From Janthinobacterium violaceinigrum (GTDB lineage: Bacteria > Pseudomonadota > Gammaproteobacteria > Burkholderiales > Burkholderiaceae_D), in contig NZ_WFLI01000029.1 in NCBI RefSeq assembly GCF_009208555.1, forward strand, positions 1-64,000: a DNA stretch of 64,000 nt, given 5' to 3'. Positions 44,192 through 53,618 of the stretch are shown in pieces. Position numbers and translations under genes: made by a program. The first letter of the stretch is position 1, and each line of letters starts with the position of its first letter. The notes beneath the pieces were generated by a model. The model worked only from the letters and a program-made list of their open reading frames with translations. It was not told the DNA's origin and ran no database searches.

Positions 44192-45844
44192 TTATTCCGC
44201 GGCGGCGTTGGCTTCCTTGTGCGCCAGCGCTGCCTTGATGAACGAGGTGAACAGCGGATGGCCGGTGCGTGGCGTCGATTTGAACTCAGGATGGTATTGC
44301 ACGCCCATATACCATGGGTGGGCATTTTCACCCGTGCGTGGCAATTCCATGATTTCGCACAAATCTTCGCTCGGCGTGCGGGCCGACACGATCAGGCCAG
44401 CCGCTTCGACACGGGCCAGGTAATGATTATTGGCTTCGTAGCGATGGCGGTGACGCTCGGTCACCACGCTGCCGTAGATCTCGGCAGCGAGGGTACCCGG
44501 ATTGACGGCGCAGGTCTGCGCGCCCAGGCGCATGGTACCGCCCAGGTCCGAGTTTTCATCGCGCAACTCGACTTTACCATCGTGGTTTTGCCACTCATTG
44601 ATCAGCGCAACGACAGGTTGATCCGTATCAAGGTCGAACTCGGTCGAATTCGCGTTCGGCATGCCTGCCTTGTTGCGCGCGTATTCGATCAGGGCCACTT
44701 GCATGCCCAGGCAGATGCCCAGGTAAGGGATCTTGTTTTCACGGGCGAACTGGGCGGCCTTGATCTTGCCTTCCACGCCGCGCTTGCCGAAGCCGCCCGG
44801 TACAAGGATGGCATCGTACTTGGCCAGGTTGTCGCAACCCGTCGTTTCGATTTCTTCCGAATCGATGTACTCGATGTTGACGCGGCTTTCCGTATGGATG
44901 CCGGCGTGGCGCAGCGCTTCGATCAGCGACTTGTACGACTCGGTCAGTTCGACATACTTGCCGACCATGCCGACGGTCACTTCCGCCTTCGGGTGTTCCA
45001 TCGTGTAGATCAGCTTGCTCCAGATCGACAGGTCGGCCGGTGCGGGATCGAGGTCCAGCGCGTCGCAGATGATCTTGTCGAGGCCCTGGTCGTGCAGCAT
45101 CTGCGGCACTTTGTAGATGGTGTCGACATCCCACACGGAAATGACGGCGTCTTCCTCGATGTTCGAGAACAGCGAGATTTTCGCGCGCTCGTCTTCCGGG
45201 ATGGCGCGGTCGGCGCGGCACAGCAACGCGTTCGGCAAGATGCCGATTTCGCGCAGCTTCTGCACCGAGTGCTGGGTCGGCTTGGTTTTCAGTTCACCGG
45301 CCGAGGCGATGTAAGGCACCAGGGTCAGGTGGACGAACGCCGTGTTCTTGCGGCCGGCGCGCAGGCTCAGCTGGCGTGCCGCTTCCAGGAATGGCAAGGA
45401 TTCGATATCGCCGACGGTGCCGCCGATTTCGCACAGGGCCACGTCGTAGCCTTCGGCGCCACGGCGGATGTAATCCTGGATTTCATTGGTGATATGCGGA
45501 ATCACCTGCACGGTCTTGCCCAGATATTCGCCCCGGCGTTCCTTGCGGATCACCGATTCATAGATCTGGCCAGTGGTGAAGTTATTCACCTTTTTCATGC
45601 GGGTGGAAATGAAGCGCTCGTAGTGGCCGAGGTCGAGGTCGGTTTCGGCCCCGTCGTCGGTAACGAATACTTCACCGTGTTGCATAGGGCTCATCGTGCC
45701 AGGATCGACGTTGATATACGGGTCGAGCTTGAGCATGGTGACTTTAAGGCCGCGCGATTCGAGGATCGCGGCGAGGGAGGCGGCGGCAATCCCTTTACCA
45801 AGGGAAGACACAACGCCACCAGTGACGAAGACAAATTTGGTCAT
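44192..45844 (-). CDS. pyrG: CTP synthase PyrG, 550 aa
   Basis: Makes CTP from UTP, ATP and glutamine. The synthetase half begins KFVFVTGGVVSSLGKGIAAASLAAILESRG and contains the nucleotide-binding TMSPMQHGEVFVTDDGAETDLDLGHYERF. The glutaminase half has the nucleophile Cys in PYLGICLGMQVALIE and His/Glu in GVQYHPEFKSTP. Upstream of eno with a 141-base gap; the kdsA gene that often lies between them in beta-proteobacteria is absent. Confidence 0.98.
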   Translation of the reverse strand: MTKFVFVTGGVVSSLGKGIAAASLAAILESRGLKVTMLKLDPYINVDPGTMSPMQHGEVFVTDDGAETDLDLGHYERFISTRMKKVNNFTTGQIYESVIRKERRGEYLGKTVQVIPHITNEIQDYIRRGAEGYDVALCEIGGTVGDIESLPFLEAARQLSLRAGRKNTAFVHLTLVPYIASAGELKTKPTQHSVQKLREIGILPNALLCRADRAIPEDERAKISLFSNIEEDAVISVWDVDTIYKVPQMLHDQGLDKIICDALDLDPAPADLSIWSKLIYTMEHPKAEVTVGMVGKYVELTESYKSLIEALRHAGIHTESRVNIEYIDSEEIETTGCDNLAKYDAILVPGGFGKRGVEGKIKAAQFARENKIPYLGICLGMQVALIEYARNKAGMPNANSTEFDLDTDQPVVALINEWQNHDGKVELRDENSDLGGTMRLGAQTCAVNPGTLAAEIYGSVVTERHRHRYEANNHYLARVEAAGLIVSARTPSEDLCEIMELPRTGENAHPWYMGVQYHPEFKSTPRTGHPLFTSFIKAALAHKEANAAAE

Positions 45845-46091
45845 TGCAGATGGTGCCGAACGGCACGTGCGGGAAATTGAAATTATACACTAAAGCCCGC
45901 CTGCGTCGCCCCCCGCGCGTGGAAATTTGCGCCAAATGCCGACTATCCCTCCCCCTCCTGCGGTCTACGCACAACAAAATTGCGCACTGGCAATAATTGT
46001 AATATTTCCAATTCCATACTTTGTGTGGGAGACCGAACAGACCCTGCCGCGCCCCGGCCGCAGACTGGGATTTTTCAACAGGAGGTCCATC

Positions 46092-46493
46092 ATGAGCTAC
46101 GAAGAACGCGACGCCTACGGCATGTATGTCAACCGCGGCCACAAAGGCCCCGGCCCTGAACTGATGGGTGCCGATACCCTGATCGGCGACCATGTGCACA
46201 ACGCCAAGGATGAGCACCTGGGCGAAATCAAGGAAATCATGATCGACATGCGCAGCGGCAAGATCGCCTATGCCGTCATGTCGCACGGCGGCGTCTTCAC
46301 CATCGGCGAAAAGCTGTTCGCCGTGCCGTGGGAAGCGCTGCTGCTCGACACCGTCAACAAGCGCTTCACCTTGAACGTCGACAAGGAACGCATCGAAAAC
46401 GCGCCCGGCTTCGACACGGATAACTGGCCGAACATGGCCGATACCACGTGGGTCAATACCATCCACAGCTACTACGGCACCACGCCGCGTTGA
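46092..46493 (+). CDS. PRC-barrel domain protein, 133 aa
   Basis: A small beta-barrel protein of the PRC family, found in stress or envelope-related proteins. ELMGADTLIGDHVHNAKDEHLGEIKEIMIDMRSGKIAYAVMSHGGVFTIGEKLFAVPWEAL covers the domain; the C-terminal IENAPGFDTDNWPNMADTTW is shared with stress-associated PRC proteins. ATG 46092 has AGGAGG upstream, so a longer open frame to 45927 is not used. It stands alone, between pyrG on the other strand and repeat copy D. The 247-base region upstream (45845-46091) has no gene. Confidence 0.9.
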   Translation: MSYEERDAYGMYVNRGHKGPGPELMGADTLIGDHVHNAKDEHLGEIKEIMIDMRSGKIAYAVMSHGGVFTIGEKLFAVPWEALLLDTVNKRFTLNVDKERIENAPGFDTDNWPNMADTTWVNTIHSYYGTTPR

Positions 46494-46494
46494 T

Positions 46495-46613
46495 AACACC
46501 TGACAAAACTTACTGCGCGGTGCGCTTTGCGGCCGGCGATGCTCACTGTGCCATAGCACAGCTGCGCTTCTCGGCCACAAATCACATCCGCTCGCTACAG
46601 TTTTGTCAGGCGT
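46495..46613 (-). repeat. Dispersed intergenic hairpin element, copy D
   Basis: A 119-base copy, on the minus strand relative to copy A. The ends ACGCCTGACAAAACT and AGTTTTGTCAGGTGT form a nearly perfect 15-base inverted repeat. The inner hairpin is GCTGTGC-TATG-GCACAGT. It begins two bases after the PRC-barrel stop and ends 18 bases before the receptor stop on the other strand, so it sits between converging genes. Confidence 0.82.
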
Positions 46614-46631
46614 CGCAGCTTTGCTAAAAAA

Positions 46632-48893
46632 CTAGAAGCGGTACTCCAGCCCTGCCACATACGTCCTGCCCCGCGCCGTGCTCAGCGGCGTGTTGTCCTG
46701 CGACTGCGACGGCATCGAGTTCAAGCGGTTCAACGCTTCCGAGAAATCCTTGTTCATGGCGTTCTGCACGGACAGGCGCAGGAACAGGTTCTTGCTGACC
46801 CGGTAGCTGGCGTACAGGTCGATCACGGCCGGAATCTTCGGATTGTCCACCTTCGTCACTTCGCCCGTCGCCTCGTCCGCTTCATTATCCGGCGACAAGC
46901 GGCGGTTCGAACCCGTGTGCTTGAGGATGGCACCCACTTCCAGTTTGTTGTCCAGCAAGCGCGTGCCCACGTCGAGGTTGTAGTAGGTGCTGGGCAGCTC
47001 GCTGATGTCGGCCGCGCCAAACCACGCGCTGGCGATCGAGGTGGGCTGGCTGGTCTTTTCGCGCGTGTACGACAGGCGCGCAAAAGCCGGGCCCAGCTGG
47101 TACTGCGCTTCCAGCTCCCAGCCGCGCGAATGCACAGGCGTGGCCGAGTTGATGTAGATATACATATTGGTCACATAGTCATCCACATTCTGCCAGTCCT
47201 TGGCGATCACTTCCGCGATATTGCACTTGCGCCCGCTGTCGCATACGAGGAAGGATTGGCTGGTGATATAGCCGTCGATCTTGCTCTTGAAATACAGGGC
47301 CTTGAAGTTCAGCGCGTCATTGGCGCTCAGCAAGCCATGCAGGCTGGAATTAAAGCCCAGCTGGTAAGTGCTGGCCCGCTCGCCCTTCAGGAACGGATTC
47401 ATCGACGCCCCGCCGTCATTCGAGAAAAATACTTCCTGCGGATTCGGCCCGCGCATGGTGCGCTCGGCGCTGGCAAACGGCTGGAACCACGGCGTCACTT
47501 GGGCGGAAACGAGCAGCGAGGGATTGATGCCATGCTCCTTGAGCGCAATATTGCTTGCCCCTTGCGGGAAGCACTGCACGCGCAAGTCGCAGGCAGGCTT
47601 GTAGCCCGTCAGGTTGAAGTGCGTGTAATTGAGGCCCGCATTGACTTGGTAGATGCCGCGGTTGTATTGCAGGCCCGCATACAGGCTGTTGATCTTTTGC
47701 ACACCCTCGGGACCAAACGTATTGTTTTCGATCGATTGCTGGTTGGCATCCGGATTATCGGGATCGTCGACCAGGCTTTCCACGTGCTTGCTGTACTTGT
47801 TGCGCATCAGTTTGCCGCCGATGGTCACCAGCGCATCGCCGCCCGCCAGCTTGAAGCTGCTGGTGTTGTTGACGTCGAGAGCATCCGCGCGGTTGGCCGC
47901 GTTGGTATTGATGAAGTTGGTCAGCGCCTCGGGCATGTATTTCTGGTTGCCGCGGCTGCTGCTGGCCACCACATTGAGGTCGATCAATTCCGAAAACGGC
48001 GTGTAATGGTATTTGACGTAGTAGTCATCGCTCTGGATATCGCGGCGCGTAAACGTGCTGCGGTAATCTCGCGCCGACAGTTCCAGGGAGTGGAAGTCGC
48101 TCAATTTGAGGTCCAGCTTGAGCAGCTGCGACTTGGGCTTCTGCTTGTAATAGCGGTTGTAGCCGAAACCGAATTCCTCGCTGTTGACGCCCTTGGCATT
48201 CTTGTAGTTGTTGCCGATCACGCTCGCACTGGTGGCGGCCATGAAGCCCACGCTGCCGCCGTCGAAGGCGGGATTTTTCATGGCCACGGCCAGCATGGCG
48301 CTGCGTCCCACGCCGTTATTGCCGGTGGACATCTTCGTGCGCGCCCCCAGCTTTTCACCGACAAACACCACGTCATCGACGCCGATGGTACGGAAATTGG
48401 CGCTGCCGGCCAGCGCATTGACGCCGTCGCCGCCGACGACATTACCGCGCGACACGTCCACGCCGATGATGAAGTTGGGGTCGATCAGGGCGCCGAACTG
48501 GCTGCTGGGCACGCCGCCATGCGACACGGACGACGGCGCGCTGCCATAGTAATTCTGGCTCACGCCATCGACCATCATGTTGACGCGCCCCAGGCCCGAC
48601 AGGCCGCGGATGTTGACGCTGACGGCGCCCTGCGCCGGATCGATCTGCGTGAACGTGCCCGGCATGCTGCGCACGATCTGGTCGACGCTCTGCAAGCGCG
48701 TATCGGCCCCGCGCGCGCTGACGGCGCCCGGTTTTTCCAGCGCCTGCCGTTCCGCCGGCACGGCCTCGCCCGACACATTCAGCGGAGAAAATTCCACCTT
48801 GCCACTTTCCTGCGACTGCGACTGCGCCCCAGCCTGCTGCGCCAGCAACGCCATGCAGACGCCCACGGCTTGCGCCATCTTCTTGATATGCAT
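46632..48893 (-). CDS. TonB-dependent heme/iron receptor, 753 aa
   Basis: Outer-membrane receptor that probably takes up heme or hemoproteins. The signal peptide ends AQQAGAQ. The plug has RLQSVDQIVRSMPGTFTQID and AVSVNIRGLSGLGRVNMMVDGVSQNYYG; the barrel contains ASAERTMRGPNPQEVFFSN and NPFLKGERASTYQLGF, resembling the conserved motif region of hemoglobin/heme receptors, and ends in VAGLEYRF. It is the last gene of a Fur-box-preceded operon with its own tonB, exbD, exbB and a ChaN-like heme-binding lipoprotein, which supports heme as ligand. GAGGG precedes ATG 48893. Confidence 0.88.
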   Translation of the reverse strand: MHIKKMAQAVGVCMALLAQQAGAQSQSQESGKVEFSPLNVSGEAVPAERQALEKPGAVSARGADTRLQSVDQIVRSMPGTFTQIDPAQGAVSVNIRGLSGLGRVNMMVDGVSQNYYGSAPSSVSHGGVPSSQFGALIDPNFIIGVDVSRGNVVGGDGVNALAGSANFRTIGVDDVVFVGEKLGARTKMSTGNNGVGRSAMLAVAMKNPAFDGGSVGFMAATSASVIGNNYKNAKGVNSEEFGFGYNRYYKQKPKSQLLKLDLKLSDFHSLELSARDYRSTFTRRDIQSDDYYVKYHYTPFSELIDLNVVASSSRGNQKYMPEALTNFINTNAANRADALDVNNTSSFKLAGGDALVTIGGKLMRNKYSKHVESLVDDPDNPDANQQSIENNTFGPEGVQKINSLYAGLQYNRGIYQVNAGLNYTHFNLTGYKPACDLRVQCFPQGASNIALKEHGINPSLLVSAQVTPWFQPFASAERTMRGPNPQEVFFSNDGGASMNPFLKGERASTYQLGFNSSLHGLLSANDALNFKALYFKSKIDGYITSQSFLVCDSGRKCNIAEVIAKDWQNVDDYVTNMYIYINSATPVHSRGWELEAQYQLGPAFARLSYTREKTSQPTSIASAWFGAADISELPSTYYNLDVGTRLLDNKLEVGAILKHTGSNRRLSPDNEADEATGEVTKVDNPKIPAVIDLYASYRVSKNLFLRLSVQNAMNKDFSEALNRLNSMPSQSQDNTPLSTARGRTYVAGLEYRF

Positions 48894-48946
48894 ACACCCT
48901 CGATTTGTTATGGATAGATTTTTTTAATGAAAAGCAATCGGCATCC

Positions 48947-49741
48947 TCATGCCTGGTCTTGTCCCGGTTCCAGCTTGAACGAGACGGGCAAGGTGACGGT
49001 CACCGCGCCCTGGTGCAGGACGTTGTCGGGCGGCGCCGGCAACGGTTGCGCGCGCTGCAGCACTTGCAGCGCTTCGCGGTCGAGCAGCACCGTGCCCGAC
49101 GACGTGACCAGTTCGCTGGCCAGCAGCTTGCCGTCACGGTCCACCTGGAAGCGCACCCAGGCGGCGCCGGCCCGCTTGCGCTGGCGCGCGTCGCCCGGAT
49201 AGCGCTTGAAACGGGCCAGATGGCTGAGCACGCGGCTTTGCCAGCTGGCGGGCGCCGCGCTGCTTGACGGCGTGTCGCTGTCGAACGGCGCCGCCTGCGG
49301 CCCGCGCACGGCGGCGGGCGCCGGCGTGGCGCTGCTGCTGGCTTGCGCCGGTACGGACGATGTTTCCCTGGTGGTCTCCTTGGCCGGCTCCGGCGACGGA
49401 CTGGCTGCCGCCTGCGCTGCCTTTTCCGCCGCGACGATGTCCGGTGCGGCGGCGCGCGCCAGCACGGGCAGCGCCTCTTGCCGGGCCGTGCTCTTTGCCG
49501 GCCGGGCCTCGCTGGACGCGGCCGACTGGCGCGCGCCCACGGCTTGCGCGACCTGCGTTTCCGGCGACATCGCCTGCGCGGCAAACACCACCATCACGCT
49601 GGCGGCCGGATGGGCAGGCGCCACGGCTACGGGCTGCCAGCTTGCCCACAGCAGCAATGCCAGCGCCGTGGCAACCACCAGCGCCGTGGCGATGCCCCAG
49701 CTCAATAGGGGCCGCGGCGCCAGCGTGGACGGCGCACTCAC
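48947..49741 (-). CDS. tonB: TonB energy-transducing protein, 264 aa
   Basis: TonB spans the periplasm to pass proton-motive energy to outer-membrane receptors. One N-terminal membrane anchor (GIATALVVATALALLLWASW) is followed by a long Ala/Pro/Ser-rich stretch and a C-terminal domain with LSHLARFKRYPGDARQRKRAG, AWVRFQVDRDGKLLASELV and SGTVLLDREALQVLQRAQPLP, the canonical TonB fold. The start overlaps the exbD stop (ATGA). It serves the adjacent receptor and possibly others in the window. Confidence 0.95.
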   Translation of the reverse strand: MSAPSTLAPRPLLSWGIATALVVATALALLLWASWQPVAVAPAHPAASVMVVFAAQAMSPETQVAQAVGARQSAASSEARPAKSTARQEALPVLARAAAPDIVAAEKAAQAAASPSPEPAKETTRETSSVPAQASSSATPAPAAVRGPQAAPFDSDTPSSSAAPASWQSRVLSHLARFKRYPGDARQRKRAGAAWVRFQVDRDGKLLASELVTSSGTVLLDREALQVLQRAQPLPAPPDNVLHQGAVTVTLPVSFKLEPGQDQA

Positions 49742-50163
49742 CCGCCCTCCCGGCCGACCAGGCCCACTTTCAGATAACCGGCCTGGCGCAGCGCATCCAT
49801 CACGCCCAGCACGTCTTCATACGCAGCCTGCTTGTCGGCCTGGAAAAACAAGGTGCGCTGGCGGTCGCCGCCCGTCTCGGCATCGAGCAAACGGCCCAGC
49901 TGCTCGCGCGCCACGGGCGACTCGCCCAGGTACAGACTGCGGTCTGCCTTCAGCGACACGAACAGCGGTTTTTCGGGACGGGGCTCGGGCTTGGCCGTGG
50001 CGGCCGGCAAGTCGATTTTCAGGTCGACGGTGGCCAGTGGCGAGACCACCATGAAAATGATCAGCAGCACCAGCATCACGTCGATGAAGGGCGTGACATT
50101 GATCTCGCAGAGCTCCGGCATGTCGGCCGCGTCGTCATCCGGCGCAGGAAAAAGGGATGCCAT
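49738..50163 (-). CDS. exbD: ExbD biopolymer transport protein, 141 aa
   Basis: Part of the ExbB5-ExbD2 proton channel that powers TonB. The short cytoplasmic start MASLFPAPDDDAADMPELCE is followed by INVTPFIDVMLVLLIIFMVV with the essential Asp of the membrane segment, then a periplasmic domain ending LRQAGYLKVGLVG. Three bases separate it from exbB. It overlaps tonB by ATGA. Confidence 0.96.
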   Translation of the reverse strand: MASLFPAPDDDAADMPELCEINVTPFIDVMLVLLIIFMVVSPLATVDLKIDLPAATAKPEPRPEKPLFVSLKADRSLYLGESPVAREQLGRLLDAETGGDRQRTLFFQADKQAAYEDVLGVMDALRQAGYLKVGLVGREGG

Positions 50164-50166
50164 GGC

Positions 50167-50928
50167 TCAGGCCTGCTTGCGCGTGTCGAGGTCGCGGCTC
50201 AGCATCAGCAGCACTTGCGCGGAGGCGGCCCGCAGCTGCGCCTTGTACTGGTTGATGCCGCGGCTCAAGACGTTATAGATGACGACGGCGGGAATCGCCG
50301 CCACCAGGCCCAGCGCGGTGGCCAGCAAGGCTTCCGCGATGCCGGGCGCCACTGTCGCCAGGTTCGTACTCTGGCTGACGGCAATGCCGATGAAACTGTT
50401 CATGATGCCCCACACGGTGCCGAACAGGCCGACAAACGGCGCCACGGCGCCTATGCTGGCCAGCAAGCCTATGCCCTGCGTCATGGCGCGCACCTGCTGC
50501 GCGATCCACTGTTCCTGGCGAAAGCCGGCCCGCTCCTTCAGGGCCGCCGCCGGCGCATGCGCGTGCGACAGGCTCAGCTCCTGCTGCACGTCATCAAGCA
50601 ACTGCTGCGCCAGCGAGCGTTTGCCGGCGCCCTCCACTTTCGCGGCAGCGTCCGGCAGCGAACTGGCCGTCTTCAGCACGGCGACGGCTTGCGCCGCTTC
50701 GCGCCCCGCTGTCAGCAAGCTGGCGCCCCTTACCAGCAAGACCACCCAGGTGGCCAGCGCGGCAAGCAATAAACCGATGAGCACGCTTTTGACGACCTGG
50801 TCGGCAGCAAAGAACATGCCCAGCGGCGACATGTCGTGCGGCAAGGCGGACGCTTGCGCCGTGGCATGGAACAAGGAAAGAAACACGCCACCAACGGCGG
50901 TGTTGATATGGAACAAAGGGATACGCAT
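50167..50928 (-). CDS. exbB: ExbB proton-channel protein, 253 aa
   Basis: A membrane protein of the TonB motor. There is a possible signal peptide at the N-terminus (FLSLFHATAQASA), then SVLIGLLLAALATWVVLLVRG, and the MotA/ExbB core with IGLLASIGAVAPFVGLFGTVWGIMNSF and LATVAPGIAEALLATALGLVAAIPAVVIYN. The start chosen is ATG 50928, with a weak GAAG upstream. The 141-base gap to chaN contains hairpin GCCGGGC-TGAAC-GCCCGGC (51037-51055), right after the chaN stop, perhaps tuning expression between the two genes. Confidence 0.95.
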   Translation of the reverse strand: MRIPLFHINTAVGGVFLSLFHATAQASALPHDMSPLGMFFAADQVVKSVLIGLLLAALATWVVLLVRGASLLTAGREAAQAVAVLKTASSLPDAAAKVEGAGKRSLAQQLLDDVQQELSLSHAHAPAAALKERAGFRQEQWIAQQVRAMTQGIGLLASIGAVAPFVGLFGTVWGIMNSFIGIAVSQSTNLATVAPGIAEALLATALGLVAAIPAVVIYNVLSRGINQYKAQLRAASAQVLLMLSRDLDTRKQA

Positions 50929-51069
50929 GAAAGCTTCAGTAGTTAACAGGCATGGCTGCGCCAACGGCGCGCACGCGCATGCAAAAAAATCGGACGGACT
51001 ACCTGGCTGCTGCGGGGGAGCTTGCTGGGGAAGAGTGCCGGGCTGAACGCCCGGCGGAGGTGAAACGGC

Positions 51070-51990
51070 TTACTTGGCGCTGGCGACGGCTGCAGTTGCT
51101 GCAACTGGCGGCGTGAACCACACGAAGTCCGCCTGCGGCGCCTGCACGGCGGCACCCTGCTGCGCCAGCACCAGCACCAGCGGCGCGGGGCCGCCCGTCA
51201 AGTCCTGTACGTGCAGCGGCACGCCCAAGTCCTTGTGCGCATGGTAGGCGCCGGCGATCAGCACGGCCGGCGCGGGCGCAGCCAGCAGACGCTCGGCCAT
51301 GCGGCGGTCGCGCTGCTGCTGCACCGACAGCATGGCGGCCAGGCGCGGCTCGTCGATCTGGTTGTCATGCATGACGCGGATGATGTCCTTCAGTTTGTCA
51401 TGCACCTTGCCATCGTTGGCCAGGTTCGAATGCTTGCCCTGCACGGCCGGCTTGTCGATAAACAGTTGCTTGATTTCGCTGCGGTCCAGGTTGGCCGACC
51501 AGACGGGATACGGCGCGCGCATCACGGTCATCACCAGGTCGCCATATTGCTCCCACTTCCAGCTGGGCTGCCAGGCCAGCAGCTCGGCCACGTGCTCGGG
51601 GCGCACGACGGGGTCCGTCTGCAGCCACGGCTTGACCTTGTCCACCTTGGCTTGCTGGTCCGGGTTCAGCATTTCCAGCAGTACGCTGCCTTGCGGGCGC
51701 TGGCCCTGCAATTGCTGCAGCAGCCATTGCTCGATCTTGTGATGGCTGAGCTGGTCATGCTGCTCGCCGACGATGACCCGGGGCGCGGCGGCCAGCTGGG
51801 CCAGCAATTGCTCGGCGCTCAGGCGCTGGCCGCTGCGCAGGTCGACGATTTCGCCCAGCTGGCGCACGTCTTGCGTGGCGGCGGAAGCGGCACCGGCGGC
51901 AGCGTCAGTCGCTGGAGCCACGCTGCTGCAGGCGCTCAGGGCCAGCACGCAGGCGGGCAGGACGGCGAAGAAGGACAGGGGGAATTTCAT
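51070..51990 (-). CDS. ChaN-like iron/heme-associated lipoprotein, 306 aa
   Basis: ChaN proteins are iron-regulated outer-membrane lipoproteins that bind heme. The lipobox is LALSAC. VIVGEQHDQLSHHKIEQWLLQQLQ is the hallmark motif, VLLEMLNPDQQAKVD and YPVWSANLDRSEIKQLF follow, and AVLIAGAYHAHKDLGVPLHV closes the domain. It is the first gene of the heme operon and begins about 60 bases from a Fur box. Confidence 0.88.
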   Translation of the reverse strand: MKFPLSFFAVLPACVLALSACSSVAPATDAAAGAASAATQDVRQLGEIVDLRSGQRLSAEQLLAQLAAAPRVIVGEQHDQLSHHKIEQWLLQQLQGQRPQGSVLLEMLNPDQQAKVDKVKPWLQTDPVVRPEHVAELLAWQPSWKWEQYGDLVMTVMRAPYPVWSANLDRSEIKQLFIDKPAVQGKHSNLANDGKVHDKLKDIIRVMHDNQIDEPRLAAMLSVQQQRDRRMAERLLAAPAPAVLIAGAYHAHKDLGVPLHVQDLTGGPAPLVLVLAQQGAAVQAPQADFVWFTPPVAATAAVASAK

Positions 51991-52049
51991 GGCATGGCCT
52001 TTCGGGTTGAAGCACGCATTGCAAAATAACTACTGGCGGGCATTCTAAT

Positions 52050-52068
52050 GGAAATGATTCTCATTTAC
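52050..52068 (-). promoter_or_regulatory. Fur box
   Basis: GGAAATGATTCTCATTTAC matches 13 of 19 positions of the Fur consensus and keeps the central ATGAT/TCAT pattern. It is 60 bases upstream of the chaN-like ATG and about 110 from the divergent oxidoreductase start. It predicts that the chaN-exbB-exbD-tonB-receptor operon is repressed when iron is plentiful. Confidence 0.8.
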
Positions 52069-52178
52069 AACCAAGACACGACGAACCATGCAGATTTTTT
52101 TACAACTGGCAAAAATCAATATGGTGCTTCGGTGAAATATCCGGGCGCGGAGTAGAATAAAAAAAACGGAGGACTTGC

Positions 52179-53588
52179 GTGAATCAAACTGACCAGTTGG
52201 CGGTACTGAAAAAACCGCTGCCCGTATCCCTTGCTGCCGTACTTTCCCTGATCTTTGCCGACCGCTTTTCCATGACGCAAGCCATGCGCGCCCACCATGG
52301 CCGCGACGAGTCGAGCTATCCTCCCATGCTGCCGGACGCCGTCATCTTCGCCCATTCCACCGAGGAAGTGGCGGCTGCCGTCAAACTGTGCAGCGCGCAC
52401 GACGTGCCCGTCATCGCCTATGGCAGCGGCACCTCGCTGGAAGGCCACGTGCTGGCCCTGCATGGCGGCGTGACGATTGATCTGTCGCAAATGAACCAGA
52501 TGGTAGCCGTGCATGGTGAAGACTTGACGGCCACCGTGCAGGCGGGCGTGACGCGCAAGCAACTGAACGAGGAGCTGCGCGACACGGGCCTGTTCTTCCC
52601 CATCGACCCGGGCGCCAATGCATCCTTGGGCGGCATGGCCGCCACGCGCGCCTCGGGCACGAACGCCGTGCGCTACGGTACCATGCGCGAAAACGTGCTG
52701 GCCCTGACGGTGGTGACGGCCGACGGCCGCATCATCAAGACGGGGACCAGGGCGAAAAAATCGTCGGCCGGCTACGACCTGACGCGCTTGTTCGTCGGCA
52801 GCGAAGGCACCCTGGGCATCATCACGGAAGTGACGGTGAAACTGTATCCGCTGCCGGAAGCGATCTCGGCGGCCGTGTGTTCGTTCCCCGGCACGGGCGG
52901 GGCCGTCAGCGCCGTGATCCAGACCATCCAGATGGGTATTCCTGTGGCCAGGGTCGAGTTTCTCGATGAAAATGGCGTCAAGGCCATCAATGCCTACGAC
53001 AAGATGGCCTTGCCGCAAAAGCCGCTGCTGCTGTTTGAATTCCACGGCACGCCGGCCAGCGTGGCTGAGCAGGCGCAGCTGGTGCAAGCCATCACGGCGG
53101 AGCACGGCGCCAGCGATTTCGAATGGGCCAGCCGTCCCGAAGACCGCTCGCGCCTGTGGGCCGCGCGCCACAACGCATACTTTGCCCTGCTGCAGATGCG
53201 TCCCGGCAGCCGCGCCATTTCCACCGATTGCTGCGTGCCCATTTCGCGCCTGGCCGAATGCATCCTCGCCACCCAGGCCGATTGCGAAGCGCAAGGCCTC
53301 GTCTACGCCATCATCGGCCACGTGGGCGACGGCAATTTCCACGTGCAGATGCTGGTCGACCCGGACGATCCAAACGACATCGCCCGCGCAGAAAAGGTCA
53401 ACAGCGACATGGTCACGCGCGCCATCGGCATGGACGGCACGTGCACGGGCGAGCATGGCGTGGGCATGCACAAGATGGCCTTCCTCGTGGAAGAGCATGG
53501 CGAAGGCGCCATCGACACCATGCGTGCCCTCAAGCATGCGCTGGACCCGAAGAACATCATGAATCCGGGCAAGATCGTGCGCTGGTAA
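52179..53588 (+). CDS. FAD-linked 2-hydroxyacid oxidase (D-lactate dehydrogenase/GlcD-like), 469 aa
   Basis: Oxidises a D-2-hydroxy acid such as D-lactate or glycolate, passing electrons to a quinone or cytochrome. The FAD-binding half has VIAYGSGTSLEGH, LFFPIDPGANASLGGMAATRASG and LFVGSEGTLGIITEVTVKLYP. The C-terminal half has IIGHVGDGNFHV and GTCTGEHGVGMHK, conserved around the active site. The start is GTG 52179 with GGAGG upstream. It diverges from the chaN operon. A perfect hairpin follows the stop. Confidence 0.9.
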   Translation: MNQTDQLAVLKKPLPVSLAAVLSLIFADRFSMTQAMRAHHGRDESSYPPMLPDAVIFAHSTEEVAAAVKLCSAHDVPVIAYGSGTSLEGHVLALHGGVTIDLSQMNQMVAVHGEDLTATVQAGVTRKQLNEELRDTGLFFPIDPGANASLGGMAATRASGTNAVRYGTMRENVLALTVVTADGRIIKTGTRAKKSSAGYDLTRLFVGSEGTLGIITEVTVKLYPLPEAISAAVCSFPGTGGAVSAVIQTIQMGIPVARVEFLDENGVKAINAYDKMALPQKPLLLFEFHGTPASVAEQAQLVQAITAEHGASDFEWASRPEDRSRLWAARHNAYFALLQMRPGSRAISTDCCVPISRLAECILATQADCEAQGLVYAIIGHVGDGNFHVQMLVDPDDPNDIARAEKVNSDMVTRAIGMDGTCTGEHGVGMHKMAFLVEEHGEGAIDTMRALKHALDPKNIMNPGKIVRW

Positions 53589-53618
53589 ATAAGCGCCATA
53601 AGCCTGCAAGCAAAAACT

